Of a stretch of 64,000 nucleotides of DNA, positions 1 to 7,689 are shown in pieces. Under the pieces are notes generated by a model. That model saw only the letters and a list, made by a program, of their open reading frames with translations, did not search any database and was not told the DNA's origin. Each line of letters begins with the position of its first letter. Position 1 is the first letter of the stretch. The translations under genes were made by a program, and so were the position numbers. This DNA comes from Arcobacter siniprincipis (lineage in GTDB: Bacteria > Campylobacterota > Campylobacteria > Campylobacterales > Arcobacteraceae). The stretch spans positions 2,914,001-2,978,000 of the forward strand of contig NZ_CP182343.1 of the NCBI RefSeq assembly GCF_048571125.1. Direction: 5' to 3'.

Positions 1-992
1 TAACTATATGCCAATTTATAATTGGTATAATACTCTTCATATAAATCTTCTATTTCTCCTATAGTGTCTTCTAAAAAACCAACAATAATATTTGAATTTT
101 TTTCTCCATTTTGGGGTTTCTGTGCATCTAAAAGTTTTTGTTCAATTTTATTTTTATTGATACTATCTATATCTTTTATATAGATTCCACTTTTACTATC
201 TAGTGATTTGGTATCTATTTTAAGCTCTGGTAGTTTTTGTATATCACTTAGATCTTTTAATTTGAAATTACTATAATAGATTTGATATGAACTGTTTTCT
301 TTAAGTGGGATAAATTTTCTTATTATTTCATTTTGTGTATCATGATAGTAGATGTCTTTTAACTCTTCTGCATTTATTCCACCATCATTATAGATTTTAT
401 ATTCTAAATATTCATTCCCTTTGACAACATATACAAAAGCTAAGGTATGGGAATAGATATTATCAAATTCTGATTTTTCTTTATCAACTGCATAGGTTTC
501 ATCTGCTTTTCTAAAACCTCTTGAAGGTCTTATTGGTTTATATATATCTTGTGATTTTCTTATTAAATAAAGTTTATATTTTATTGTAACTTCATTTTCT
601 TCTTTTAGGTATTGTTCTTTTAACACTTTTTCTTCTGCTATTGTATCTTGATTTTCAAAACTAGGAATAGAAGATATTTTAGAAGTACCTTGTCCTGGGC
701 TACTTAATACTACAGCTCTTCCTTTATCTGTTGTAAAGCCATCTGTTCTTAAAAGATAAGTTTCTCCTGTGGCTGAAACATTTACTTCTGTTCCTGCTGT
801 TGAGATGGAAGCTACTTTTGTACACTTGTTCTTATCCCTTGGACAAGCAACTGGTGCTCCTAAAATATCTTTTAGGTATAAAGGTTTTGCTCCTGCAATC
901 TTTAGGTTTGGAACACTTGATGTTAAGGTTACTTTTCCTCCACAAGCGCATTTTATAACCCCTGCTTCTATTACATTATATTCATTACCCAT
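1..992 (-). CDS. PAAR-like domain protein, truncated by the window edge
   Basis: Reading the minus strand from an ATG at 992 gives an open frame of 330 codons that runs off the left edge, so the C-terminus is not in the window. A GGATAA ribosome site lies just upstream. The N-terminal part (about residues 1-110) is rich in Gly, Ser, Thr and Cys (motifs KCACGGKVTL, ACPRDKNKC), like PAAR-like/DUF4280 spike-tip domains, followed by a charged, mostly hydrophilic region of unknown fold. Proteins of this kind usually cap VgrG spikes of type VI secretion systems and may carry an effector. The PAAR-like call rests on overall look only; no other secretion gene is visible here. The frame is long and uninterrupted, so the coding call is firm. 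Confidence 0.6.
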   Translation of the reverse strand, partial: MGNEYNVIEAGVIKCACGGKVTLTSSVPNLKIAGAKPLYLKDILGAPVACPRDKNKCTKVASISTAGTEVNVSATGETYLLRTDGFTTDKGRAVVLSSPGQGTSKISSIPSFENQDTIAEEKVLKEQYLKEENEVTIKYKLYLIRKSQDIYKPIRPSRGFRKADETYAVDKEKSEFDNIYSHTLAFVYVVKGNEYLEYKIYNDGGINAEELKDIYYHDTQNEIIRKFIPLKENSSYQIYYSNFKLKDLSDIQKLPELKIDTKSLDSKSGIYIKDIDSINKNKIEQKLLDAQKPQNGEKNSNIIVGFLEDTIGEIEDLYEEYYTNYKLAYS

Positions 993-1141
993 AATTTATC
1001 CAATTATTTTTGCATATGATACTTAAAAGTAATTTAATAGTTTATTATTGTTACAGTAAAGTTATAAATTTATAGTAATTTATATAAGTTTTATGATTTT
1101 TTGTAGTTTACACGATAATTAAAGTAAGACAAATAAGAAGA

Positions 1142-2593
1142 TTATTTCTTCTTATTTGCAGGTAGATTTAAATAATATTCAATCTCACCTTCTGTTAGGA
1201 TTTTGATAGTATTTGTACTTCCTGGAATTCCTGCTGGATATCCAATTGTTGCTATATATGGTCCTGTTTTATCTAAGATATTTCTTGATTCTAGATTTTT
1301 AAGCATCTTTTGAATCATCTTAGAAGCTTGTCCCTCTTTTAATACTGTAATAGGATAAACACCCCAAATAGCACTTAAAGAATTTAGAACTTTTCTCTTA
1401 TGTGAAAATGCTAAGATTTTTGTTTTTGGTCTATATCTTGATATTTTCATTGCTGATTTACCTGAACTTGTAAGTGCTAAAATTCCTTTTGCACCTAAAT
1501 CATCTGCTAATTTTGTAACTGTTCCTTGAATAACATCAAATTCATCTAAATATGCAAATTTACTTTGTTTATCAAAGTTATAAATCTCTTCTGTTTTAGC
1601 AATAATATTACTCATTGTTTCTACAACATTTACAGGGTCTGTTCCTACTGCACTCTCTTCAGAAAGCATTACAACATCTGTTCCATCTAAAACTGCATTT
1701 GCAACATCTGAGATTTCTGCTCTTGTTGCTCTTTCATTTTCTGTCATTGAAAGAAGCATTTGAGTTGCAGTGATTACTGGTTTACAAGCAATATTTGCTT
1801 TTTTGATAAGTCTTTTTTGGATAGTTGGAACTTCATAATAAGGAACTTCTATTCCTAAGTCTCCCCTTGCTACCATGATTCCATCACTAGCTTCAATTAT
1901 TTCATCTATGTTTTCAACTGCATCAAATTTCTCTATTTTAGCTATTAGCTTTCCATGATATCCATTTAGAAGTTTTCTTGCATGTAACATATCTTTTTTA
2001 TTTTGTACAAAAGAGATTGCAAAATAATCAACTTTGTTTTCAACTCCCCATGCAATATCTATTTCATCTTTTTTAGTAATAACATCAATATCAATTATTG
2101 TATTAGGAAAGTTCACACCTTTTCTTGAGCCTAATTTTCCATGATTTTCTATTTCTGCTTTTACTTGAACACCTGTTTCAATTACTTTTGCTCTAATAGT
2201 TCCATCATACAAATAAATATATTCATCTTTTTTTACTTTATCAAGTAATTCTGGATAGTTTAATGACGCTACATATTCATTCTCACTCTCTTGATATCCA
2301 ACGATATCATCTTTTACAAATCTTATAGTATCACCTTTTCTTAATTCAAAAGGTTCTTTTAAATCCCCTAATCTAACTTTTGGTCCTGAAATATCTTGTA
2401 AAATAGCAACTGTAGTATTTAGATTTTCCATTGCTTTTCTTATATTATTTAATGTATTTAAATGGTATTCATGGCTTCCATGTGAAAAATTAAGTCTAAA
2501 CATATTTGCGCCAGCTTTAATCAATCCTTCTATTATTTCTATCGTATCACTTGCTGGGCCTAAGGTTGCTAATATTTTTGTTCTTTTATTCAT
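1142..2593 (-). CDS. pyk: Pyruvate kinase
   Basis: Converts phosphoenolpyruvate and ADP to pyruvate and ATP in the cytoplasm. The 483-residue product has the usual length. The N-terminus carries the barrel start (TKILATLGPAS), the substrate and metal region LIAKIEKFDAVENIDEI, and the signature segment IMVARGDLGIEVP, followed by VITATQML and the C-terminal regulatory domain. The start is an ATG at 2593 preceded by an AGGAAAGGA ribosome site. A probable -10 (TATAAT on the minus strand, 2622-2627) lies about 30 bases upstream. The gene is divergent from the truncated methyltransferase copy at 2689, which suggests that pyk and the methyltransferase gene were neighbours before the intervening block arrived. 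Confidence 0.97.
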   Translation of the reverse strand: MNKRTKILATLGPASDTIEIIEGLIKAGANMFRLNFSHGSHEYHLNTLNNIRKAMENLNTTVAILQDISGPKVRLGDLKEPFELRKGDTIRFVKDDIVGYQESENEYVASLNYPELLDKVKKDEYIYLYDGTIRAKVIETGVQVKAEIENHGKLGSRKGVNFPNTIIDIDVITKKDEIDIAWGVENKVDYFAISFVQNKKDMLHARKLLNGYHGKLIAKIEKFDAVENIDEIIEASDGIMVARGDLGIEVPYYEVPTIQKRLIKKANIACKPVITATQMLLSMTENERATRAEISDVANAVLDGTDVVMLSEESAVGTDPVNVVETMSNIIAKTEEIYNFDKQSKFAYLDEFDVIQGTVTKLADDLGAKGILALTSSGKSAMKISRYRPKTKILAFSHKRKVLNSLSAIWGVYPITVLKEGQASKMIQKMLKNLESRNILDKTGPYIATIGYPAGIPGSTNTIKILTEGEIEYYLNLPANKKK

Positions 2594-2621
2594 AAATCAT
2601 TCCTTTCCTCTTTTGTTTGTG

Positions 2622-2627
2622 ATTATA
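2622..2627 (-). promoter_or_regulatory. Probable -10 of pyk
   Basis: TATAAT on the minus strand, 29 bases upstream of the pyk start. No convincing -35 is seen, which is common in this phylum where the -10 dominates. Confidence 0.4.
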
Positions 2628-2688
2628 TCATAATCCCAGTTACACACTAGTAACATTTTATAAACAGTTTTTAGATATTATTATTTTC

Positions 2689-2886
2689 ATGAATACAAAA
2701 TTTAGTACTTATTTTAACAATTGGCTTTATGGCAAAGATGGATATTATACAAAATATAAGGTTATTGGAAAAGATGGAGACTTTTTTACAGCACTCTCTA
2801 CTTCAACATTTTTTCGTGGAAGTATTGCAAAAAAGATTGTTAATACAATCGGAAATAATAATAAAAAGTGCCAAGAAAAGGATTAA
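2689..2886 (+). pseudogene. Truncated 5' copy of the MidA-family methyltransferase gene
   Basis: The 65-codon frame begins like the complete methyltransferase gene at 10693. Residues 5-57 match that protein almost throughout (FNNWLYGKDGYYTKYK, then IGKDGDFFTA, GSIAKKIV). The similarity stops after about codon 57, and the frame ends after unrelated codons that run into a hairpin. The fragment lacks the SAM-binding core, so it cannot encode an active enzyme. It lies 95 bases from pyk and has its own -10-like TATTAT seven bases before the ATG with no ribosome site. I read it as the original 5' end of the gene, left behind when the 8-kb block was inserted. Confidence 0.8.
2701..2859 (+). repeat. 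Direct repeat, left copy (5' end of methyltransferase gene)
   Basis: Counting by eye, 146 of 159 positions are identical to 10708-10866, with no gaps and one run of 50 identical bases. The two copies lie in the same orientation and bracket the DMSP lyase block. Confidence 0.85.
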
Positions 2887-2896
2887 GACTTGGCAC
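2855..2896 (-). terminator. Terminator of the dddY operon
   Basis: Stem GTGCCAAG (2868-2875) pairs with CTTGGCAC (2889-2896). On the minus strand it is followed by TTTTTATTATTATT, so it acts on transcripts coming from dddY, whose stop codon is about 20 bases upstream. Confidence 0.8.
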
Positions 2897-2916
2897 AATT
2901 TATAATTTTTTGAAAT

Positions 2917-4170
2917 TTACCATTTAGTATGTGTTAAATCACACTGAATCATTTCTCCCCTATGAGCAGGAGTTCCTGGTTTTTCAGCTGATTCACAAAG
3001 TAAAGTAGTCCCGTAATCATTTCTTTTATCATGAGCATTAGTTCTAGCCCAAACAGATACAAGTGCTTTTTCTTCTGGTTTTGATTCACAAGAGCCATCT
3101 ACTTGAAAAGCATGTATGGTATTTTCATGTAAATACAAAAGTGAATTCTCACTTTGACTTCCTGCGATCCACATATCAGGTTCATCTTTTGCACCTGAAT
3201 CAAACTGAACTCTTCTAAATTTTTCATTTACTTTTACTGTTTTTAATAAAGGATTGTCTTCTCTTATTGCAAAACTTTTAAATTGTTTCACACAAGCAGG
3301 CATTCTCATATTATAATAAATTTCAGGAATAGCATGATTGTGATAAGGGTATAAAGAATCTACGACTTGAACCGTCATACCAACCTCAGCTCCTACTTTT
3401 TGTCCATTAATTTCATCAATTCTTAATAAACCCCAATGACCTAATATTTCAGCATAGGCATATCCTCCACGAATAATAAGAAAGTTTTTGGCATTTCTTT
3501 TACTCTCCTCCGCATACATTGGAAACCAACCTGCACTAGCCCAAAGATTAGGTAGAGAATTTGCACTTACATCATAAGGAAAAGTTTTTGGCATTTTAAT
3601 ATCATTACCAGTTACCATTTTATAAAAGTTTTTTGTAAACGCTTTCCCTCTTTTTTTTACATCTTCATTTTTTACTTTTTTGTCAAAGAACTCTTCAAAA
3701 GTCATACGATTTGCCCATTTGGCAACAGGAGACTTTTCTTGAAGTTCTCCTCCTGGATTATATATCCAATTTACATCTCTTCTTGCAGAGAAGCAAACTT
3801 TTGCTTTTTCTTTATTAAATAAGATTTGATAAATATTTTTAACCATATTTTTCATATCTCTTCTATCCATAATACACATTTTATTGTCTTTTTTTGTTGT
3901 ATCATAAATAGCTTCATCTGAACTCATACAGTGATTTAAATCTCCATTAGTTAAAGCTAAAGCATAAGCTTTTAGATAAACTAAGGTTTCATCCCAAAGA
4001 ATATCTACATATTTTTGATCTTTTTTACTATATTTTGCAGGTTCAGATAAACACTTAAACTCTGCATTTAATATATCACTTTTATCCAAATAATTTGGAA
4101 TTTCCAATCCTGCACCATATAACAAATTTGTTAAAATTAATATAACTCCAAGTTTTTTAAAAATAAACAT
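2917..4170 (-). CDS. dddY: DMSP lyase, DddY family (periplasmic cupin)
   Basis: Predicted to split dimethylsulfoniopropionate into dimethyl sulfide and acrylate in the periplasm. From the ATG at 4170 the protein has 417 residues. A signal peptide spans about residues 1-22, followed by a helical N-terminal part and a C-terminal cupin. The cupin motif YPYHNHAIPEIY (residues 274-285) matches the Y-x2-H-x-H-x3-E-x-Y pattern I recall for DddY, where the His and Glu bind metal and Tyr acts in catalysis. A further His in LHENTIHAF could be the last metal ligand. A longer frame starts at 4224, but its extra 18 residues spoil the signal peptide. The gene is last in an operon with flavoprotein and cytochrome genes, which suggests that the acrylate made here is then reduced. 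Confidence 0.88.
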   Translation of the reverse strand: MFIFKKLGVILILTNLLYGAGLEIPNYLDKSDILNAEFKCLSEPAKYSKKDQKYVDILWDETLVYLKAYALALTNGDLNHCMSSDEAIYDTTKKDNKMCIMDRRDMKNMVKNIYQILFNKEKAKVCFSARRDVNWIYNPGGELQEKSPVAKWANRMTFEEFFDKKVKNEDVKKRGKAFTKNFYKMVTGNDIKMPKTFPYDVSANSLPNLWASAGWFPMYAEESKRNAKNFLIIRGGYAYAEILGHWGLLRIDEINGQKVGAEVGMTVQVVDSLYPYHNHAIPEIYYNMRMPACVKQFKSFAIREDNPLLKTVKVNEKFRRVQFDSGAKDEPDMWIAGSQSENSLLYLHENTIHAFQVDGSCESKPEEKALVSVWARTNAHDKRNDYGTTLLCESAEKPGTPAHRGEMIQCDLTHTKW

Positions 4171-4232
4171 ACCATTACCTTTTTTTCCAATAATAAAAGC
4201 TTTTGCAAAAGCCCAAATAAACAACTTAGAAG

Positions 4233-4868
4233 TTATTTATCATCTGTTTGTATTCCATATTTTTTATACTCTTTTTGAGTTTCAAGTTTTTTCTCTTCCA
4301 TTTTATCTTTATAAATACTATGTTCTGGATTATAATAATTTAGAACATTTCTTAAATTTTTATGACCAGCATCAAAGTGACATGAGGCGCATGAGATTTG
4401 TTTTTCTGTTCCTTTTAATTTAGCATAATGATTATGCATTTTTTGCGCTTGTTTACTTAAAGATACTAAATCTTTTTCAAAGGCATTACCATGGCATTCT
4501 AAACATCCAGAATCATATACAAAAGTATCACGATGTTTAGTTTTTTCTTGCCAATCTATTTCGTCAGGATTTCCAAAAAAATGAATTCCAACTTCCACAA
4601 CTCCATTTTTCGCTTTTGTGAAAATATAATTAGCTAAACTATCATGGGGCAAGTGGCAATCTACACATCTTGCGCTAGCACCCAATTCACCTTTTCCACC
4701 ATGCGCATCTTGTTTATAAGAAATAACCATAGGATCCATTTCATGACAAGAAACACAAAATCTTTCACCACTTGTTTTATGAATTCCATAATAAGTTCCA
4801 TAAGAAAGAGATAATCCAACTAAACCACCAATAAACAATAATGCTATTATAAATAATGTAGGTCTCAT
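4233..4868 (-). CDS. NapC/NirT-type tetraheme cytochrome c (quinol dehydrogenase)
   Basis: Membrane-anchored cytochrome likely to take electrons from menaquinol and pass them to periplasmic partners. One N-terminal membrane helix (about residues 4-27) is followed by four CxxCH heme sites: CVSCH (from residue 38), CVDCH, CLECH and CASCH. The start at 4868 is chosen because a strong AGGAGA site sits just upstream and its ATG overlaps the stop of the preceding cytochrome gene (ATGA), pointing to coupled translation; a frame start at 4886 adds six residues. Its place between the small tetraheme gene and dddY suggests it feeds the flavoprotein reductase encoded first in the operon. Confidence 0.9.
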   Translation of the reverse strand: MRPTLFIIALLFIGGLVGLSLSYGTYYGIHKTSGERFCVSCHEMDPMVISYKQDAHGGKGELGASARCVDCHLPHDSLANYIFTKAKNGVVEVGIHFFGNPDEIDWQEKTKHRDTFVYDSGCLECHGNAFEKDLVSLSKQAQKMHNHYAKLKGTEKQISCASCHFDAGHKNLRNVLNYYNPEHSIYKDKMEEKKLETQKEYKKYGIQTDDK

Positions 4869-5326
4869 GGTGTCTCCTTCATCCAAATTTTATTTTCAAT
4901 CTCTTTTTGATGACATTCCGCACACATATTTACAGAAGGTTTATGTTCATTATGACATTCATCACAAAATAAATTTGGTCCATCATGAACCGAATTATGA
5001 GGATTTGCTTTATGAACATCCATAAAAGACAATCTTTGAGCCAAATAAATTTTTGTTTTATGACATGATAAACAAGTTTTTTCTTCTACTACTTCAAAGT
5101 GGTCAGGGTTATCACCTTGATTTACATGACAAAAAACACACTCTAAAGACAAACTTTCATGCATTTTTTTTAAAGGATATTTTTCTTTTTGTTCAGGTGT
5201 TACATTTACTATATTTTCTTCACTTTGAGGAAAAGGTAAAAGCTTTTCCTCTTTGTCATTGGCAAATAAAAATATTGATAGAAGTAAAATAGTAATGCCA
5301 CCCATTACTTTTACTATATTTTTCAT
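4865..5326 (-). CDS. Small periplasmic tetraheme cytochrome c
   Basis: Likely an electron shuttle between the NapC-type quinol dehydrogenase and the flavoprotein reductase. From the ATG at 5326 it has 153 residues: a signal peptide (about residues 1-23, ending LFANDKEE), a linker and four CxxCH sites (CVFCH, CLSCH, CDECH, CAECH) with extra histidines that can serve as second ligands. This resembles the cytochrome domain of flavocytochrome c fumarate reductases, here encoded as a separate subunit. The ATG lies two bases after the flavoprotein stop, with GGAGAAAA upstream. A longer frame from 5368 would add 14 residues ahead of the signal peptide and overlap the flavoprotein gene, so I reject it. 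Confidence 0.88.
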   Translation of the reverse strand: MKNIVKVMGGITILLLSIFLFANDKEEKLLPFPQSEENIVNVTPEQKEKYPLKKMHESLSLECVFCHVNQGDNPDHFEVVEEKTCLSCHKTKIYLAQRLSFMDVHKANPHNSVHDGPNLFCDECHNEHKPSVNMCAECHQKEIENKIWMKETP

Positions 5327-5328
5327 AA

Positions 5329-6867
5329 TTATATATTTTCTCCTGCTACCATACCAAATACTAAACAATCAGGAATTGAACAACTTCCTAATCTACTTGC
5401 TCCATGTGTTCCTCCTGTAATTTCACCAGCAGCAAATAAACCAGGAATTGGTTTTTTAGTTGCAGAAGAGATAACTTGTGCTTTAGTATTAATTTTTAAT
5501 CCACCCATTGTATGATGAAGTTTTGGTACACCTTTAGTTGCATAAAATGGAGCTTTAATAATTTGTACATTTTCTGTTTTTTCAACTGGTTTACCAAAGT
5601 CTGTATCTTTGCTTGCTTTTACAAAATCATTGTATTTTTTAATTGTTTTTTTCAACTCAGCAACTGGGAGTCCATATGCTGCTGCTAAAGCATCAATAGT
5701 ATCGAATTTTTTAACAACTCCAGATTTTAAAGCTTTTTCTGCAATGTCTGGAATGATTTTATCAACTGCTGTTTGATCACATATATTAATTGGATAAGAG
5801 TTTGTTTCTTTTATTACTTTAAACATTGCTTCTGCTCTTGTTCTCCTATCTGCAAGTTCATTCATGTATCTTACTGCTGTTTTAGGATTAACAGAAATTC
5901 CATATCTAAATGTTGCATTAATATTAAAGTTTGAAGCTGCACCAAATCCTTTTTCATCTGGACAAGCCCAAGGACCAAATTGAATCCAACTTAAATGAAC
6001 AGGAACTGCTCCAAGTTCAAAGGCTTTCAATAAAACTCCAGCAGTTGCACCTGGTTGATTTGTTGAATCTGTATCCGCAGGAATTCTTGGATCTTGTTGT
6101 TCTCTTAAAAATTTATCTCTACTAAATCCTCCTGCTGCTAAAACAACACCTTTTTTAGCTTTATAATATGTTACTTTACCACCTTTATTTTGAGAATCAT
6201 CATCTTCTAATTTTTTGTCAAATCTATATTTTTCTCTAACTTTAACTCCAACTACTCTTCCCTTATCATCTAATACAAACTCATCAAATCTTGTTCTTTT
6301 TTTGATTGTTCCATTAGGTTGTTTTTGAAAATATTTAAGCATTGGTAAAACAATTCCTGAACCACTACCATTTGAAGAAAGATAAGTTCTTGGAACAGAA
6401 TGTCCGCCTAAATGAGAAAGCTTTTCATAAAATTTTGCACCACATTTTTCTACTAATTTAAGTGCATCATTCCCTCTCTCTCCAATTACTTTAAGTAACT
6501 CAGGATGATTAATATATCTACCTGCTTTCATACTATCTTCCATATAAATATCAATAGAATCTTTAATTCCCTCTTTTTTCTGTTTTGGATTATTTACAAC
6601 AGCTAAAAGACCTCCATTAATAACTGAGTTTCCACCAAGTCTTCCCATTTTTTCTACAACAACAACTTTATTTCCTTTTTCAACTGCTGTAATAGCAGCA
6701 GATAAAGCAGCATAACCTGAACCAATAATTACAACATCATATTCTTCATCATATTTAACATCTTTTGAATCAATAGCCGTAGCATTTGCAGCTGTACTTC
6801 CTAAAGCCAACATACCTGCACTAACAGCACCCATTCTAAAAAAATTACGTCTTGTTAAATTACCCAT
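5329..6867 (-). CDS. Periplasmic FAD-dependent reductase, fumarate reductase family; probable acrylate reductase
   Basis: Flavoprotein of the FccA/UrdA/methacrylate reductase family, which reduces activated double bonds. The N-terminus has a twin-arginine signal (TRRNFFR, residues 5-11), so it is exported folded with FAD. The FAD site is VVIIGSGYAAL near residue 50. The C-terminal part has LHHTMGG (His 451/452) and GTHGASRLGS (Arg 492), matching substrate-binding His and proton-donor Arg regions of the family. No heme motif and no FMN-binding domain are present, so the cytochrome is a separate subunit, as in the two-component methacrylate reductase. The partner DMSP lyase releases acrylate, which makes acrylate the best substrate guess; fumarate, methacrylate or urocanate cannot be excluded. 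Ribosome site AAGGAGAG. Confidence 0.85.
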   Translation of the reverse strand: MGNLTRRNFFRMGAVSAGMLALGSTAANATAIDSKDVKYDEEYDVVIIGSGYAALSAAITAVEKGNKVVVVEKMGRLGGNSVINGGLLAVVNNPKQKKEGIKDSIDIYMEDSMKAGRYINHPELLKVIGERGNDALKLVEKCGAKFYEKLSHLGGHSVPRTYLSSNGSGSGIVLPMLKYFQKQPNGTIKKRTRFDEFVLDDKGRVVGVKVREKYRFDKKLEDDDSQNKGGKVTYYKAKKGVVLAAGGFSRDKFLREQQDPRIPADTDSTNQPGATAGVLLKAFELGAVPVHLSWIQFGPWACPDEKGFGAASNFNINATFRYGISVNPKTAVRYMNELADRRTRAEAMFKVIKETNSYPINICDQTAVDKIIPDIAEKALKSGVVKKFDTIDALAAAYGLPVAELKKTIKKYNDFVKASKDTDFGKPVEKTENVQIIKAPFYATKGVPKLHHTMGGLKINTKAQVISSATKKPIPGLFAAGEITGGTHGASRLGSCSIPDCLVFGMVAGENI

Positions 6868-6921
6868 AACAACTCTCCTTAAATAAAATTTATAAAAGAA
6901 TATTAATATAAATAAGTAATC

Positions 6922-6949
6922 AAAAAATAACCTTTTTAAATAAAAAGGT
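6922..6949 (-). terminator. Terminator of the sensor kinase and regulator operon
   Basis: ACCTTTTT and AAAAAGGT (6930-6949) form an 8-bp stem, followed on the minus strand by TATTTTTTG. It lies between the response regulator and the flavoprotein gene, so the flavoprotein-cytochrome-dddY operon probably has its own promoter in 6868-6921. Confidence 0.7.
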
Positions 6950-6993
6950 CATTTCTATGTATAAAATAGATAAGTGTTCAGTTGTGTTAGATA

Positions 6994-7689
6994 TTAATGG
7001 GCGCTATTAATTCTATATCCACATCCAGATACATTTTCTATTATGTCATTATATGTTTTTTGACGTATCTTTTTTATTCTCATTCTTAGTGCTTCAATAC
7101 TCATACTTTTTTCTTGCCAAGCATAACTCTCTATAGTAGAATATTCGACTATTTTATCTATATTTGAAATTAATAAATGAAGAATCTCCATCTCTAATTT
7201 TGTTAACTTTATAAGCTCTGCATTTGCATTTGTTAATTGCTTTGAATTTTTATCATAAATAAAACCAAATTTTAGATTAACTCGAAAATTGTATATATCT
7301 TTTGTTGCCATAAGTAAAGAGGTTTGTAAATCTTCAATCACAATTGGCTTTCTCAAATAGTTATATGCACCCTCATTAATACTTTCTGAGATATTTGAAG
7401 GGGTATCATAAGAAGTGATTATTATAACTGGTAAGTGAGGAGAGATTTCATGCATAGAATGAACCATATCTAAACCATTCATTTCTGGCAAGTTTATGTC
7501 TGATATGACAATATCAGGTTTATATTGTTCAAACATTTCGAAACCTTCTATGCCATCTTTTGCAACATCTACACGTTTACAATGCATGCCTAAAGCTTGC
7601 CTTAATGCAAAAGCTGTTGTTTCATCATCTTCCACAATTAATACATGTATTTGAGAAAGTTTTTTTAATACTTTTAAATCAATCATCAT
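6994..7689 (-). CDS. Response regulator, OmpR/PhoB type
   Basis: Cytoplasmic DNA-binding regulator of 231 residues. The receiver domain (about 14-130) has the acidic pair ED-D, the phosphoacceptor Asp 64 in ISDINLPEMNG and a conserved Lys in LRKP. The C-terminal winged helix (about 155-228) carries LTKLEMEILHLL and ends with VSGCGYRI. It overlaps the upstream kinase gene by 11 bases, so the two are a pair. The next operon downstream in the same direction is the flavoprotein-cytochrome-dddY set, its most likely target. The signal is not known; DMSP or acrylate is an inference from position. Confidence 0.92.
   Translation of the reverse strand: MMIDLKVLKKLSQIHVLIVEDDETTAFALRQALGMHCKRVDVAKDGIEGFEMFEQYKPDIVISDINLPEMNGLDMVHSMHEISPHLPVIIITSYDTPSNISESINEGAYNYLRKPIVIEDLQTSLLMATKDIYNFRVNLKFGFIYDKNSKQLTNANAELIKLTKLEMEILHLLISNIDKIVEYSTIESYAWQEKSMSIEALRMRIKKIRQKTYNDIIENVSGCGYRINSAH

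Noticed and set aside
769..1026. 85-codon plus-strand frame
   Set aside because: It is a shadow of the minus-strand PAAR-like gene, which fills the whole first kilobase and has a ribosome site.
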